Shown: positions 8,936 to 18,304, counted from the first letter of the stretch. The stretch is 64,000 bases of DNA from JABFSM01 sp963762545 (GCA_963762545.1 CAVXLC010000002.1:682001-746000); one strand, 5' to 3'. The notes: generated from the letters alone by a model not told the origin. A program made the numbers and translations.

Positions 8936-9715
8936 ATGAATGATTCGATTGAGTCATCTTCGGGGCCCCCACCGGCGGGCCGACGCTGGCTCCTCCTGAT
9001 TCACCACCTCCCTCCCAAGCCGGACTACCTCCGCGTCAAAGTCCGGCGCCGGCTCCACGGCCTCGGCGCCGCCCCTCTCAAGAACTCGGTCTACGTCCTG
9101 CCGCATTCCGACGAGCATCTGGAGGACTTCCAGTGGCTCGCCGCCGAGATCCGCGCGGAGGGGGGCGAGGCCATCATCTGTGACACGGCGTTCGTGGACG
9201 GCGTGAGCGACGAGGAGATCCAGGCCATGTTCGACGCCCACCCCGACCAGGCTTTGCCCTCGATGGCCGCGCCGGCCCCGGACCGGATCGAGCCGGGACG
9301 CGTCTGGGTCACGCGGCGCGGGGTCCATGTGGACCGTATGGCGAGTGCGTGGCTCATTCGCGGGTTCATCGATCCGAAGGCCCGGTTCAAGTTCGTGGCG
9401 GCGCGGGGCTACCGCCCCGACCGGGGAGAGCTCCGCTTCGACATGTTCGAGGCCGAGTACACCCACGTCGGAGACCGTTGCACCTTCCAGGTGCTCCTGG
9501 ACCGCTTCGGCTTGACCGATCCGGCCCTCGTGGCGATCGGTGAAGTGGTGCGCGATATCGACTGCAAGGACGTGAAGTACGGCCGCCCGGAAACCTCGGG
9601 AATTGCGGCGCTGGTCGAGGGCATCGCGAAGGCCGAGCCGGAGGACGAGGAGCGAATCGCGCGGGGCGGGTCGCTCTTCGACGGCCTCTATGCGCATTTC
9701 ACTCCGCACCGCTGA
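8936..9715 (+). CDS. chrB: Chromate resistance protein ChrB
   Basis: Full-length ChrB: N-terminal domain (WLLLIHHLPPKPDYLRVKVRR, ALKNSVYVLP-like PLKNSVYVLP, about residues 18-60) and C-terminal ChrB domain (GVHVDRMASAWLIRGFIDPKARF, FDMFEAEYTHVGDRCTFQ). In studied systems ChrB senses chromate and regulates chrA expression. First gene of a four-gene cluster with its own promoter; the stop overlaps the chrA start (TGATG). The probable leaderless transcript and a start-site inverted repeat fit autoregulation, which is inference. Confidence 0.88.
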   Translation: MNDSIESSSGPPPAGRRWLLLIHHLPPKPDYLRVKVRRRLHGLGAAPLKNSVYVLPHSDEHLEDFQWLAAEIRAEGGEAIICDTAFVDGVSDEEIQAMFDAHPDQALPSMAAPAPDRIEPGRVWVTRRGVHVDRMASAWLIRGFIDPKARFKFVAARGYRPDRGELRFDMFEAEYTHVGDRCTFQVLLDRFGLTDPALVAIGEVVRDIDCKDVKYGRPETSGIAALVEGIAKAEPEDEERIARGGSLFDGLYAHFTPHR

Positions 9716-10842
9716 TGCCGGATGAGGTACCGGCTGCCCCTCGGCTCGGCGTGTTGGCCGGCTATTTCCTGCGGCTGGGCGCCACCGGCTTCGGAGGGCC
9801 CATCGCCCTGGTGGAGTCCATGCGGCAGGAGCTGGTGGAGCGACGGGGCTGGTTCTCTTCCGAGGAATTTTCCCAGAGCCTGGCGCTCTCGCAGTTGGCG
9901 CCGGGCCCCCTCGCGGCGCAGGTGGCGGTATGCCTGGGCTACCTCCATTCGAGACTGGCCGGTGCCGCGTCGGTGATGCTCGCGTTCGTGGCTCCCTCGT
10001 TCGTCCTGACGCTCCTCCTGGGCGGGCTCTATCAGCGCTCGGGCGGCATGCCCTGGATCGCGGAGGCGTTCTATGGGGTCGGGGCGGTCGTGGCCGGTAT
10101 CATCGCGATGTCGGCGCTCCGGCTGGCGCGGAGCACGGCGGCGGGACGGCCGGTGCTGTGGGGCCTCGTCGTGGTGCTTGCGCTGGTGACCGTGTGGCGG
10201 GCGGCCGAGCTGGTCTGGCTGTTTCCGATCGCGGGCCTGGTGGGAATTCTCGCGGCGCGGCCGATGGCACGCCCCGGCACGGTGATGTCGGTCGGCGTTG
10301 TCCTCCAGCTGTTCTGGTTCTTTGCCAAGGCCGGGGCCTTCGTATTCGGCAGCGGCCTGGCCATCGTGCCGTTTCTCTATGCCGGCGTGGTGTCGGAGCA
10401 CCGCTGGCTCAGCGAGCGACAGTTCCTGGACGCGATCGCCGTGGCCATGCTCACGCCGGGGCCGGTGGTGATCACGTCCGCGTTCATCGGATTCCTGGTG
10501 GCGGGGCTGGCTGGAGCGGCGGCGGCCACGGTCGGGGTATTCCTGCCCGCCTTCGTCATCGCGGTGACCGCGCTGCCGGCGCTGGCCCGGTTCGGCCGGA
10601 ACACCTCGATCCAGGCCTTCGTGCAGGGGGTGACGGCCGCGGCGGCCGGAGCGATTGCGGGCGCCTGCGTGGTCCTGGCGCGCGGGGCAATCGTGGACCT
10701 CCCCACCGCTCTTCTGGCGGTCGGCGCGGTGGTGGTCGTCGCACGCACCCGGCTGCCCACCGGCCTCCTCATCGTAAGCGGCGCGGGGGTAGGCGTGGCG
10801 GTCCAGGCCCTCGGGCTCGCGCGCACGGGAGCGTCCCCATGA
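9715..10842 (+). CDS. chrA: Chromate efflux transporter ChrA (long-chain CHR family)
   Basis: Inner-membrane chromate exporter. At 375 residues it contains two homologous CHR halves: the first with LGATGFGGPIALVESMRQELVERRGW, the second with FAKAGAFVFGSGLAIVPFLY and LDAIAVAMLTPGPVVITSAFIG. About ten hydrophobic segments are visible. ATG 9715 shares a base with the chrB TGA, and the chrA stop overlaps the next gene's start (ATGA), so the cluster is translated as a coupled unit. Confidence 0.93.
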   Translation: MPDEVPAAPRLGVLAGYFLRLGATGFGGPIALVESMRQELVERRGWFSSEEFSQSLALSQLAPGPLAAQVAVCLGYLHSRLAGAASVMLAFVAPSFVLTLLLGGLYQRSGGMPWIAEAFYGVGAVVAGIIAMSALRLARSTAAGRPVLWGLVVVLALVTVWRAAELVWLFPIAGLVGILAARPMARPGTVMSVGVVLQLFWFFAKAGAFVFGSGLAIVPFLYAGVVSEHRWLSERQFLDAIAVAMLTPGPVVITSAFIGFLVAGLAGAAAATVGVFLPAFVIAVTALPALARFGRNTSIQAFVQGVTAAAAGAIAGACVVLARGAIVDLPTALLAVGAVVVVARTRLPTGLLIVSGAGVGVAVQALGLARTGASP

Positions 10843-11834
10843 GCGGCCCCACCATTCTGCTCACCGGAGAGGAGATTCGAACCCTGCTCACGCCGGAGGA
10901 CTGCATCGTTGCGGTCGAGCGGGCATTTCTGCGGTTGGCGCAAGGCGGCGGCTCGGCGCCTCCGGCCCTCGGGGTTCCGGTGCGCGAGGGCGGCTTCCAC
11001 CTGAAGGCTGCGGTGTTGGAAGACGAGCGGACCTGGTTCGCGGCCAAGGTGAACGGGAATTTTCCGGGCAATCGGGCCCGGCACGGACTCCCCACCATCC
11101 AGGGCGTGATCGTGCTGGCCGACGCGGCCGACGGTCGGGTGCTGGCCCTGATGGATTCGATGGAGATCACCCGGCAGCGCACCGGAGCGGCCACCGCGGT
11201 GGCCGCCAAGTACCTGGCCCGGGCTGATTCCGGTGTGGCCACCCTGTTCGGCTGCGGGGTACAGGGCTCCATTCAGCTCGAGTGCCTGTCCCGCAGGCTT
11301 CCTCTCACGACGGTCTTTGCCGGTGATCCCGATGCGGCCGCGGCGGCGCGGGTGGCGGCCTGGGCATCCACGACCTTCGGAATCGAGGCGCGGCCGGTCG
11401 GCATGGCCGAGGCGCTGGATTGCACCGCGCGCTCCGATGTCATCGTCACCTGCACTCCGTCGAACTCGGCGTTTCTTGGTTTGGAGCACGTGCGGCCCGG
11501 CACGTTCATCGCGGCCGTGGGCGCCGACGACGCCCGCAAACAGGAGCTGGAGCCGGCCCTCCTGGCTGCCGGGACGCTAGTGGTGGATGTGCTGGAGCAG
11601 TGCGCCGCGATCGGGGACTTGCACCACGCCCTCGAAGCCGGCGCGATGCGCCGGGAGGATGTCCACGCCGAGCTCAAGGACGTCGTGTCGGGCGCGCGGC
11701 CGGGCCGGACCAGGGCGGACGAGATCACCATCTTCGACAGCACCGGCACTGCCATCGAGGATGTGGCCGCGGCGGCGATGGTGTACCAGCGCGCGCTCGC
11801 GGCGGGCCGCGGTGCCCCGATTCAACTGGCATGA
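10839..11834 (+). CDS. Ornithine cyclodeaminase/mu-crystallin family protein in the chromate cluster
   Basis: A 331-residue protein of the ornithine cyclodeaminase/mu-crystallin family (NAD(P)-dependent amino-acid or imine dehydrogenases and deaminases). Visible: LLTGEEIRTLLTPEDCIVAVERAF at the N-terminus, substrate-binding R-T-G in SMEITRQRTGAATAVAAKYLA, Rossmann motif LFGCGVQGSIQ. Its true substrate cannot be told from sequence. ATGA overlap with chrA and only ten bases before the next ChrB-like gene place it firmly in the chromate operon. A paralogue lies at 60870-61883. Confidence 0.87.
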   Translation: MSGPTILLTGEEIRTLLTPEDCIVAVERAFLRLAQGGGSAPPALGVPVREGGFHLKAAVLEDERTWFAAKVNGNFPGNRARHGLPTIQGVIVLADAADGRVLALMDSMEITRQRTGAATAVAAKYLARADSGVATLFGCGVQGSIQLECLSRRLPLTTVFAGDPDAAAAARVAAWASTTFGIEARPVGMAEALDCTARSDVIVTCTPSNSAFLGLEHVRPGTFIAAVGADDARKQELEPALLAAGTLVVDVLEQCAAIGDLHHALEAGAMRREDVHAELKDVVSGARPGRTRADEITIFDSTGTAIEDVAAAAMVYQRALAAGRGAPIQLA

Positions 11835-11844
11835 GGAGGCCGCT

Positions 11845-12300
11845 GTGCGCTGGGTAACCCGGAATCGTCCCAAGATCGACCGGATCGCCTGCCCCTGGCT
11901 GATCAAGCGGTTCATCGACGCGGAAGCGGAATTCCTGTTCGTGCCGACCGACCAGGTGGAGCGGGTGGCAGAGGAGACCGGCGCGATTCCCTACGATGTG
12001 GCCGGGGCGGAGCTCTCCCATGTGGGCCCGAAGTGCAGCTTTGATGCCTTCGTCGAGAAGTACCGCGTCGAGGACCCCGAGGTGGCCGAGCTGGCGGTGA
12101 TCGTGCGCGGGGCCGACACCGACCGGCTGGACCTGGCGCCCCAGGCGGCGGGGCTGCTGGCGATCTCCTTTGGCATGTCCCACAACTTTCCCGATGACCA
12201 TGAGATGCTGGGATACGGATTCGTGATTTACGATGCGCTGTATGCCTGGCTGAAATTCGTCCGAGGAGAGCGGCATGCCTGGAATCCGCAGCGGGGGTAG
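11845..12300 (+). CDS. Stand-alone ChrB C-terminal domain protein
   Basis: 151 residues corresponding only to the C-terminal half of ChrB: WVTRNRPKIDRIACPWLIKRFID, then YDVAGAELSHVGPKCSFDAFVEKY, comparable to WVTRRGVHVDRMASAWLIRGFID in the full-length ChrB three genes upstream. GTG 11845 is chosen because GAGGAGG lies five bases before it. The protein ends with a Trp/His-rich tail. Two ChrB-type domains in one operon suggest division of labour (full-length regulator, separate effector), which is inference. Confidence 0.85.
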   Translation: MRWVTRNRPKIDRIACPWLIKRFIDAEAEFLFVPTDQVERVAEETGAIPYDVAGAELSHVGPKCSFDAFVEKYRVEDPEVAELAVIVRGADTDRLDLAPQAAGLLAISFGMSHNFPDDHEMLGYGFVIYDALYAWLKFVRGERHAWNPQRG

Positions 12301-12333
12301 ATTGTTGGCATCCCCGTTCGGGGCGGTTCCGCA

Positions 12334-13150
12334 ATGCGCTGGTGTCGGCTCGCGGTCCTCTCGCTTTCACTTCCGGTTGCTCTGGCCGCCCAGGCCGATT
12401 CGGCGCGGGCGGTGGTCGAGGGCAAGATTCTCGACCCGGTAGGCGCTCCTCTCGCACAAACCGAGATCATCTGGCAGACCGACCGGCGCTCAGTGATGAG
12501 CCGGGCCGACGGGAGCTTCAGCCTGGTGGTGCCGGTGCGGGAGCCCACCGTCATTCTGGTGCGGCGGCCGGGCTACAGCGCGCAGGTGCTGCGGGTGGAT
12601 TTGTCGAAAGGGATGTGGCGGGGTAACATCGTGCTCGAGCCGGGATCGTTCCGGCTTCCAGACATGGTTGTGACCGCACGGTACGCCAAGCCCGCCGAGT
12701 ATGCCGGCACGGCAAGTACGACGATTTCTTCCGGAGGAAGCGGGTTGGGCTGGGAACGTTCATTTCGCGGGAGGACATCGTGAAGTCGAACGCGATGCAC
12801 ACGATCGAGATTCTCCGGATGACTCCTGGCGTTAAGGTGGACATCAAGGGGAACCCGGCGCTCGGCTCGGTACGCCTTCAGCCGGTGTATTCAACGGGAC
12901 CCTGACTACAACGTGACGGTATGGATCGACGGCTTCCGCCAATACCCTATAGGCGGCGAGCTCGCCAGCCCGGCGGACGTCGGAGAGATGATCTCGCGAG
13001 TTGGACCCGCGAACATCGAGATGATGGAGGTCTATCGGGGGCGCTTCGCAGATTCCTGGGGAATACCACTCGGACGGGTGCGCGGTGGTCGCCATCTGGA
13101 CACGCTACAATCCCGTCAACGATATGACCAAGGCCCCATCGAGACCATAG
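12334..13150 (+). pseudogene. Frameshifted CarboxypepD_reg/TonB-plug-like gene
   Basis: The first 127 residues match the intact neighbour at 13164-14003 almost codon for codon (signal peptide, VVEGK...DPVG, EIIWQTDRRSVMSRADGSFS, EPGSFRLPDM). A one-base deletion at about 12715 shifts the frame; the homologous reading continues as KYDDFFRRKRVG, ISREDI, then meets a stop at 12903-12905, resumes in another frame as VTVWIDG...IEMMEVYRG, and shifts again near 13063 to end at TAG 13148-13150 with DGCAVVAIWTRYNPVNDMTK. Three lesions make a sequencing artefact unlikely and decay of a tandem duplicate likely. Confidence 0.85.
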
Positions 13151-13163
13151 GACAGGTCATACC

Positions 13164-14003
13164 ATGCTGTGGCGCTGGCTCGCGGTACCGGTGCTCCTGT
13201 TTCCCGTTCCACTGATCGCTCAGACCGACTCGGTCCGGGCGGTGGTGGAGGGCAAAGTCCTGAATCCGGTGGGCGGGCCGCTCGGGGACACCGAAATCAT
13301 CTGGCAGACCGACCGGCGCTCGGTGATGAGCCGGGCGGATGGGAGCTTCAGCCTGGTGGTACCGGTGCGCGGTCCGACCGTGATCCTGGTACGGAGACCG
13401 GGCTACAGCGCGCAGGTGTTGCGGGTGGACCTGTCAAAGGGTATGTGGCGCGGCAACATTGTGCTCGAGCCTGGATCATTCCGGCTCCCGGATGTCGAGG
13501 TTGCCGCAAGGTATGCCAAGCCTGCCGAATATGCCGGGACCACGAAGTTTGATGGGTTTTTCCGACGCAAGAAGATCGGGAGCGGGACTTTCATCTCACG
13601 CGAGGACATCGAAAAATCCAACGCGGTCCACACGCTGGAGATTCTGCGGGGGGTTGCCGGGCTCCATATTAATGTCGGAAATCCCGGCAACCCGGCGAGC
13701 GCGGAGATCCAAATGCCCCGATGCGAGGCCACACCGCGAATGCTGGGCAAGGTGACGGTCTGGATCGATGGTCAAATGCTGCAGGAACAGGGAGGCAATG
13801 ACACCGGGGAGCACGGACAAGGTGCCCTCAAGCTTGCCGAGATGCTCTCACGAATCTCGGCGAGAGGCATCGAGATGATGGAGATCTACCGCGGCCCCGG
13901 CCAGATCCCCGGAGAATTCCACTGGGACGGCTGCGCCGCCATCGTGATCTGGACCCGCTACAACCCGGTCAACGACACGACCAGGGCCCCGACCAGGCCC
14001 TGA
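13164..14003 (+). CDS. Exported CarboxypepD_reg/TonB-plug-like protein without barrel
   Basis: 279 residues. Signal peptide (LWRWLAVPVLLFPVPLIAQ), then a carboxypeptidase-regulatory-like beta-sandwich (VVEGKVLNPVGGPLGDTEI, SRADGSFSLVVPV), then a plug-like domain (FISREDIEKSNAVHTLEILRGVAGLHI, IEMMEIYRGPGQIPGEF, AIVIWTRYN) as found at the N-terminus of TonB-dependent receptors, but no beta-barrel follows. Probably periplasmic or outer-membrane associated. Intact member of a tandem pair whose upstream copy is broken. Function unknown. Confidence 0.75.
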   Translation: MLWRWLAVPVLLFPVPLIAQTDSVRAVVEGKVLNPVGGPLGDTEIIWQTDRRSVMSRADGSFSLVVPVRGPTVILVRRPGYSAQVLRVDLSKGMWRGNIVLEPGSFRLPDVEVAARYAKPAEYAGTTKFDGFFRRKKIGSGTFISREDIEKSNAVHTLEILRGVAGLHINVGNPGNPASAEIQMPRCEATPRMLGKVTVWIDGQMLQEQGGNDTGEHGQGALKLAEMLSRISARGIEMMEIYRGPGQIPGEFHWDGCAAIVIWTRYNPVNDTTRAPTRP

Positions 14004-14015
14004 GTCCCGCCTGAA

Positions 14016-16166
14016 CTAGTTCACTTCGCTCTTGACCGACTTGTACCGCTCGATCAGCGCCTTGTGGGTCGCGATCTCCTTTTCGTCCGGGGTCCGCTGG
14101 GTCCACGCCCCATCCGCCGCCAGGTCCCAGGCCTGGCGGTTGTCGCTCCACATGAGCTCGAGCAGCTGGCGCACCGTCTCCCGTTGCCCGGCCGATTCGA
14201 GCGGCACCGTCGCCTCGATGCGCCGATCGAGGTTCCGCGGCATCCAGTCCGCCGAGCTGATGTAGACCTCCGCATCCCCCCCATTGCCGAAGAGCCAGGC
14301 CCGGGAGTGTTCCAGGAACCTCCCGATGACGCTCACCACCCGGATCCGCTGGCTGATGGCCGGAATACCCGGCCGGAGGCAGCAGATGCCCCGTACGATC
14401 AGATCCACCTCCACCCCGGCGCGCGACGCCTCGTAGAGCAGCGCGATGATCTCGCGGTCCACCAGCGAATTCATCTTGGCGAAGATCCGGGCCGGCCGCC
14501 CCGCTTCGGCGTGCTCGATCTCCCGTCGGATCAGCTCCACCAGGCGCTTCCGCATCCCTGACGGCGCCACGACCAGCTTCCGGTAGCCGGCGGGACTCGC
14601 AAATCCGGTCAGCACGTTGAAGAGATCCGACAGGTCGGCGCCGAGGTCGGGGTCGCAGGAGAAGAGCCCGAAATCGGTATAGAGCCGGGCGGTCTTGGGG
14701 GCGTAGTTGCCCGTGGCGATGTGGACGTAGCGGCGGATCTGGTCGCCCTCGCGGCGCACCACCAGGATCACCTTGGCGTGGGTCTTGAGCCCGGCCACGC
14801 CGTAGCTCACATGGACCCCCACGTCCTCGAACCGCTGGGCCCAGCGGATGTTGTTCTCCTCGTCGAACCGGGCCTGCAGCTCGATCAGCACCACCACCTG
14901 CTTGCCCCGCTCGGCGGCGCTGGCCAGCAGGCGGGCGATATGGGAATCGCCCCCGGTGCGGTAGAGCGTCATCTTGATGGCCAGCACGTCGGGGTCCTCG
15001 GTGGCCGTCTGGATGAAACGCTCGACGCTCGCGGCAAAGCTCTCGTAGGGGTGATGGACAAAGACATCGCCCTCGCGAATCACGTCGAAGATGTTGCGGC
15101 CGCCGGCCAACCGGGCCGGCACGGCCGGAAGGAAGGCGGGATCGCGGAGGTCGGGAATTTCGAGCCCGGCGATCGTCATGAGGTCGGTGGCGTCGAGCAG
15201 TCCCGCCACCTCGAAGACATCCTGCGCGGCGAGCGGCAGGCCGTCCGAATCCTGATCGGCGTTGAGCTCGGCGATCAGCAGCTGCCGGAGCGATTCCGGC
15301 ATCCCCGGGTGAACCTCGAGCCGCACCACCTCGGCAAAGCGCCGGTTGCGGACCTCCTCCTGGATCAGCGCCAGGAGATCATCGGCCTCGTCGGGATCGA
15401 TTTCGAGATCGGTGTTGCGGGTGATCCGGAACGGATAGCAGCCCAGGATCTCGACGCCGGGAAAGAGCAGCTCGAGATTGGCGGCGATGACCAGCTCGAG
15501 CGGGACATAGCGATGGACGCCCGGCAGGTGAACCCATCGCGACAGGATCTTGGGCACCTTGACCCGGGCAAACCGCTCTTCGCTGCCCTCGCTGCGGAGA
15601 ATCACGGCCAGCGACAGCGAGAGGTTCGAGATGTAGGGGAAGGGGTGCGCCGGGTCCACCGCCAGCGGCGTCAGCACGGGAAACACCTTGGCGGTGAACT
15701 CCTGGCGGATGTGGAGCACGTCTTCCGGCGTCAGATCCTCCGGCGCCGTGATGAGGGTGATGCCGCGCTCTTTGAGCGCCGGAATCACGTCCTGCGTCAG
15801 GATGGCGCCGTGCTCCTGCTGGAGCTCCCGCACCAGCGGCACGATGGTGGCGAGCTGTTCCTCCGGCGTCATCCCGTCGTCGGTCAGGTCGGTGACCTTG
15901 GCGGAGACCTGCTCCCGGAGTCCGGCAACCCGGACCTGGAAGAACTCGTCCAGATTGGAGCCGAAGATCGACAGGAACTTGACCCGCTCCAGGAGGGGCG
16001 TGCGAGGATCCTCCGCTTCATGGAGGACCCGGCGGTTGAACTCGAGCCAGGATAGCTCCCGGTTGATATAGAGCGAGGGCGCCTTGAGGTCGGGCGGCGG
16101 CGCGGCCGAGATGGGGTGTTCACCGGGCGGCCTGACGTCGGCGGGTGCGACCAGCTCTTCGGACAT
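14016..16166 (-). CDS. ppk1: Polyphosphate kinase 1
   Basis: Makes inorganic polyphosphate from ATP. 716 residues with the PPK1 N-domain (NRELSWLEFNRRVLHEA, LERVKFLSIFGSNLDEFFQVRVAGL), and the catalytic core HIATGNYAPKTARLYTDFGLFS plus ISSADWMPRNLDRRIE. The poorly conserved first 30 residues are Pro/Ala rich. ATG 16166 has a TATCTT box seven bases upstream, suggesting a short or absent leader. Convergent with the gene ending at 14003; only 12 bases separate the stops. Confidence 0.95.
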   Translation of the reverse strand: MSEELVAPADVRPPGEHPISAAPPPDLKAPSLYINRELSWLEFNRRVLHEAEDPRTPLLERVKFLSIFGSNLDEFFQVRVAGLREQVSAKVTDLTDDGMTPEEQLATIVPLVRELQQEHGAILTQDVIPALKERGITLITAPEDLTPEDVLHIRQEFTAKVFPVLTPLAVDPAHPFPYISNLSLSLAVILRSEGSEERFARVKVPKILSRWVHLPGVHRYVPLELVIAANLELLFPGVEILGCYPFRITRNTDLEIDPDEADDLLALIQEEVRNRRFAEVVRLEVHPGMPESLRQLLIAELNADQDSDGLPLAAQDVFEVAGLLDATDLMTIAGLEIPDLRDPAFLPAVPARLAGGRNIFDVIREGDVFVHHPYESFAASVERFIQTATEDPDVLAIKMTLYRTGGDSHIARLLASAAERGKQVVVLIELQARFDEENNIRWAQRFEDVGVHVSYGVAGLKTHAKVILVVRREGDQIRRYVHIATGNYAPKTARLYTDFGLFSCDPDLGADLSDLFNVLTGFASPAGYRKLVVAPSGMRKRLVELIRREIEHAEAGRPARIFAKMNSLVDREIIALLYEASRAGVEVDLIVRGICCLRPGIPAISQRIRVVSVIGRFLEHSRAWLFGNGGDAEVYISSADWMPRNLDRRIEATVPLESAGQRETVRQLLELMWSDNRQAWDLAADGAWTQRTPDEKEIATHKALIERYKSVKSEVN

Positions 16167-16180
16167 GGGGGGAAAGATAC

Positions 16181-16207
16181 GCTCCCCGGCGGGGCCGGCC
16201 GGGGAGT
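16181..16207 (-). terminator. GC-rich hairpin between S9 peptidase and ppk1
   Basis: CTCCCCGGC and GCCGGGGAG form a perfect 9-bp stem with a 7-base loop. On the minus strand it lies after the S9 peptidase stop and before ppk1, followed by only a short T cluster (CGTATCTTTCCC). It could be a weak terminator of the upstream operon or structure over the ppk1 promoter. Confidence 0.4.
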
Positions 16208-16243
16208 GTTACAGAAACGAGTCACCGTCGAGTGTATATACCC

Positions 16244-18304
16244 CTATGGGGTATTGTTCGACGCCCCGGGCCGGAGATACTGGTCCATCCAGTCGAGCAC
16301 CGTGCTCCACCAGATCCGGCGGTTCCGGGGCTTGAGGACCCAATGCCCCTCATCGGGGAAATAGAGCATCTTGGCCGGCACGTTCCGCACCTTGAGCGCC
16401 GTGAAGGCCTGGAGGCCCTCGGAGAGCTCCAGGCGGAAGTCCTGTTGCGAGTGCACCACCAGCATCGGGGTCTTCCAGCGGTCGGCGAACATATGGGGCG
16501 ACCAGCGGTCCAGCATGGCCCGGGTCTCGGGGTTGGTCACTCCACCAGGCCCGAACTCATGGTTGGGAAACCAGAGCTCTTCGCTGGCGCCCTGCGCGCT
16601 GGCCAAATTGAAGATCCCGTCGTGGGAGATCATGACCTTGAAGCGGTCCGTGTGTCCCTGCATCCAGTTGATCATGTAGCCGCCGTAGGACGCCCCGGCG
16701 GCGCCCATCCGGGTGCTGTCCACGTAGGGCAGCGCCGCCAGCAGGTCCAGCCCCTTCATCAGGTCTTCGTAGGGGTAGTCGCCCCAGTGCCTGGAGATGC
16801 TGTTGACGAACGTCTGTCCCCACCCCGGCGTCCCGTGGAAATTGACCGTGGCCACCACGTACCCCCGGGAGGCGAACATGTGGTAGTTCCACCGGGCGCT
16901 CCAGGAGTCGAGCATCGGTACCTGGGGGCCGCCGTGGACGATGTAGAGCAGGGGGTACTTCTTGCCCGGATCGAAGGCCGGGGGCTTGAGCAGCCAGGCC
17001 TGCACCGAGTCCCCCATCGCGCCGATGAAGCTGACGCTTTCGAGCGGCGCCAGATCCAGGCCCGCCAGCAGGCTCGCGTTGCGCGGCGCCACCGAGCGGA
17101 GCCCGCTGCCGTCCATGCCGACGGTGAACACCTCGGGCGGCAGCGTCGCCGACTGGCGGAGGAACACCACCCGGTTTCCGTCGGGACTCACCTGCGGATT
17201 GCTGTTGAGTCCTCCGGACACGATCCGGGTGCGGCGCATGGACGCGACGTCGAGGGTGTAGAGGTTGTGATTGCCCCGCTCCTCCACCTCGAGCACCAGG
17301 GTGCGCGAGTTGGGCGCCCAGGCAAAGCTCTGCACGTTGACATCCCACGATCCGGTGAGCGGGCGGTGCTGGCGCCCGGCCCGCTCGTACAGCATCAGCT
17401 GCTGGCGGTCGGCCTCGAAGCCGGGGGTTTCCATCGACAGGTAGGCGATGAGCCGCCCGTCGGGGGAAAAGGCCGGCGAGTTGTCGTTGCCCTGCCGCGT
17501 GGTGATCTGCTCGGGACGCCTGCCGTCGGCGTGGAGCAGGAACACGTCGTTGTTGGTGCTCTCCGCGACGTCGGCGTCGTTGTTGAAGACCACCAGCAGG
17601 TCGCCGGAGGAATCGGCCGCCACATCGTTCCCGCCCAGCGCCAGGGTGGGCACGTCGCGGTCCAGCGGGGTCCGGTCCCGGACCGATTTGTCGGCCAGGC
17701 CGAACTGCAGCACGTGGGACCGCAGTCCGACGCGCCACTCGTTCCAGTGGCGGTAGAAGAGGTTGTCCCAGATCCTGGCCTGGGTGGGGAAGCTGCCGTT
17801 GCGCCGGTCGATTTCGGTGCCTTCCGGCGGCCAGGTCACGTCGCTGGTGACGTAAAGGGACCGGCCGTCGAGGGCCCAGAGGAAGTCGTTGACCCCGGTG
17901 GCGATGTTGGTGAGCTGGGTCGTCACCCCGGAGGCGACCTCGGTCTGCCAGACCTGGGGGGTCCCGTTCCGGGTGGAGACGAAGGCCACCGAGCGGCCGT
18001 CGGGCGCCCAGCGGGGCGCCATGTCGCTGCCCGCCCCGCTGGGGATCTGCCTGGGCGAGCCGCCGCTGACCGGCGCGATCCACACCCGCGAGATATTCCG
18101 GTTCTCCTGGAGCGACGGCATGGAGATGGTGAACGCCACGGTCGCCCCATCCGGAGAGAGCCGGGGATCGCCGCTGATCTCCAGGGCGAGGAACTTCTCG
18201 AAGGTGATCGGCTGCTTGGTCTGCGCGAGGAGCGAGCAGGGAGGAGCGAGGAGGGTACCTATCCCGCCCGCGAGCATTGCCGTGGCAACGAACCGGCGCT
18301 TCAT
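16244..18304 (-). CDS. S9 family prolyl oligopeptidase-type exported peptidase
   Basis: 686 residues: signal peptide (ATAMLAGGIGTLLAPPCSLLAQ), a beta-propeller made of TolB/WD40-like blades (DPRLSPDGATVAF, APRWAPDGRSVAFVS, PAFSPDGRLIAYLS), then an alpha/beta-hydrolase domain. Catalytic triad: Ser in GASYGGY (about 537), Asp in HSQQDF (about 621), His in DEGHWV (about 654). This is the acylaminoacyl-peptidase/dipeptidyl-peptidase type acting on short peptides, probably in the periplasm. ATG overlaps the mnmA stop, so it is coupled to a tRNA-modification gene despite no obvious functional link. Confidence 0.9.
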   Translation of the reverse strand: MKRRFVATAMLAGGIGTLLAPPCSLLAQTKQPITFEKFLALEISGDPRLSPDGATVAFTISMPSLQENRNISRVWIAPVSGGSPRQIPSGAGSDMAPRWAPDGRSVAFVSTRNGTPQVWQTEVASGVTTQLTNIATGVNDFLWALDGRSLYVTSDVTWPPEGTEIDRRNGSFPTQARIWDNLFYRHWNEWRVGLRSHVLQFGLADKSVRDRTPLDRDVPTLALGGNDVAADSSGDLLVVFNNDADVAESTNNDVFLLHADGRRPEQITTRQGNDNSPAFSPDGRLIAYLSMETPGFEADRQQLMLYERAGRQHRPLTGSWDVNVQSFAWAPNSRTLVLEVEERGNHNLYTLDVASMRRTRIVSGGLNSNPQVSPDGNRVVFLRQSATLPPEVFTVGMDGSGLRSVAPRNASLLAGLDLAPLESVSFIGAMGDSVQAWLLKPPAFDPGKKYPLLYIVHGGPQVPMLDSWSARWNYHMFASRGYVVATVNFHGTPGWGQTFVNSISRHWGDYPYEDLMKGLDLLAALPYVDSTRMGAAGASYGGYMINWMQGHTDRFKVMISHDGIFNLASAQGASEELWFPNHEFGPGGVTNPETRAMLDRWSPHMFADRWKTPMLVVHSQQDFRLELSEGLQAFTALKVRNVPAKMLYFPDEGHWVLKPRNRRIWWSTVLDWMDQYLRPGASNNTP

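Noticed and set aside
16238..16254. ATACCCC-TAT-GGGGTAT hairpin at the S9 peptidase stop codon as a terminator
   Set aside because: Stem of only seven pairs and no T tract on the minus strand; the GC-rich hairpin at 16181-16207 is the better candidate.
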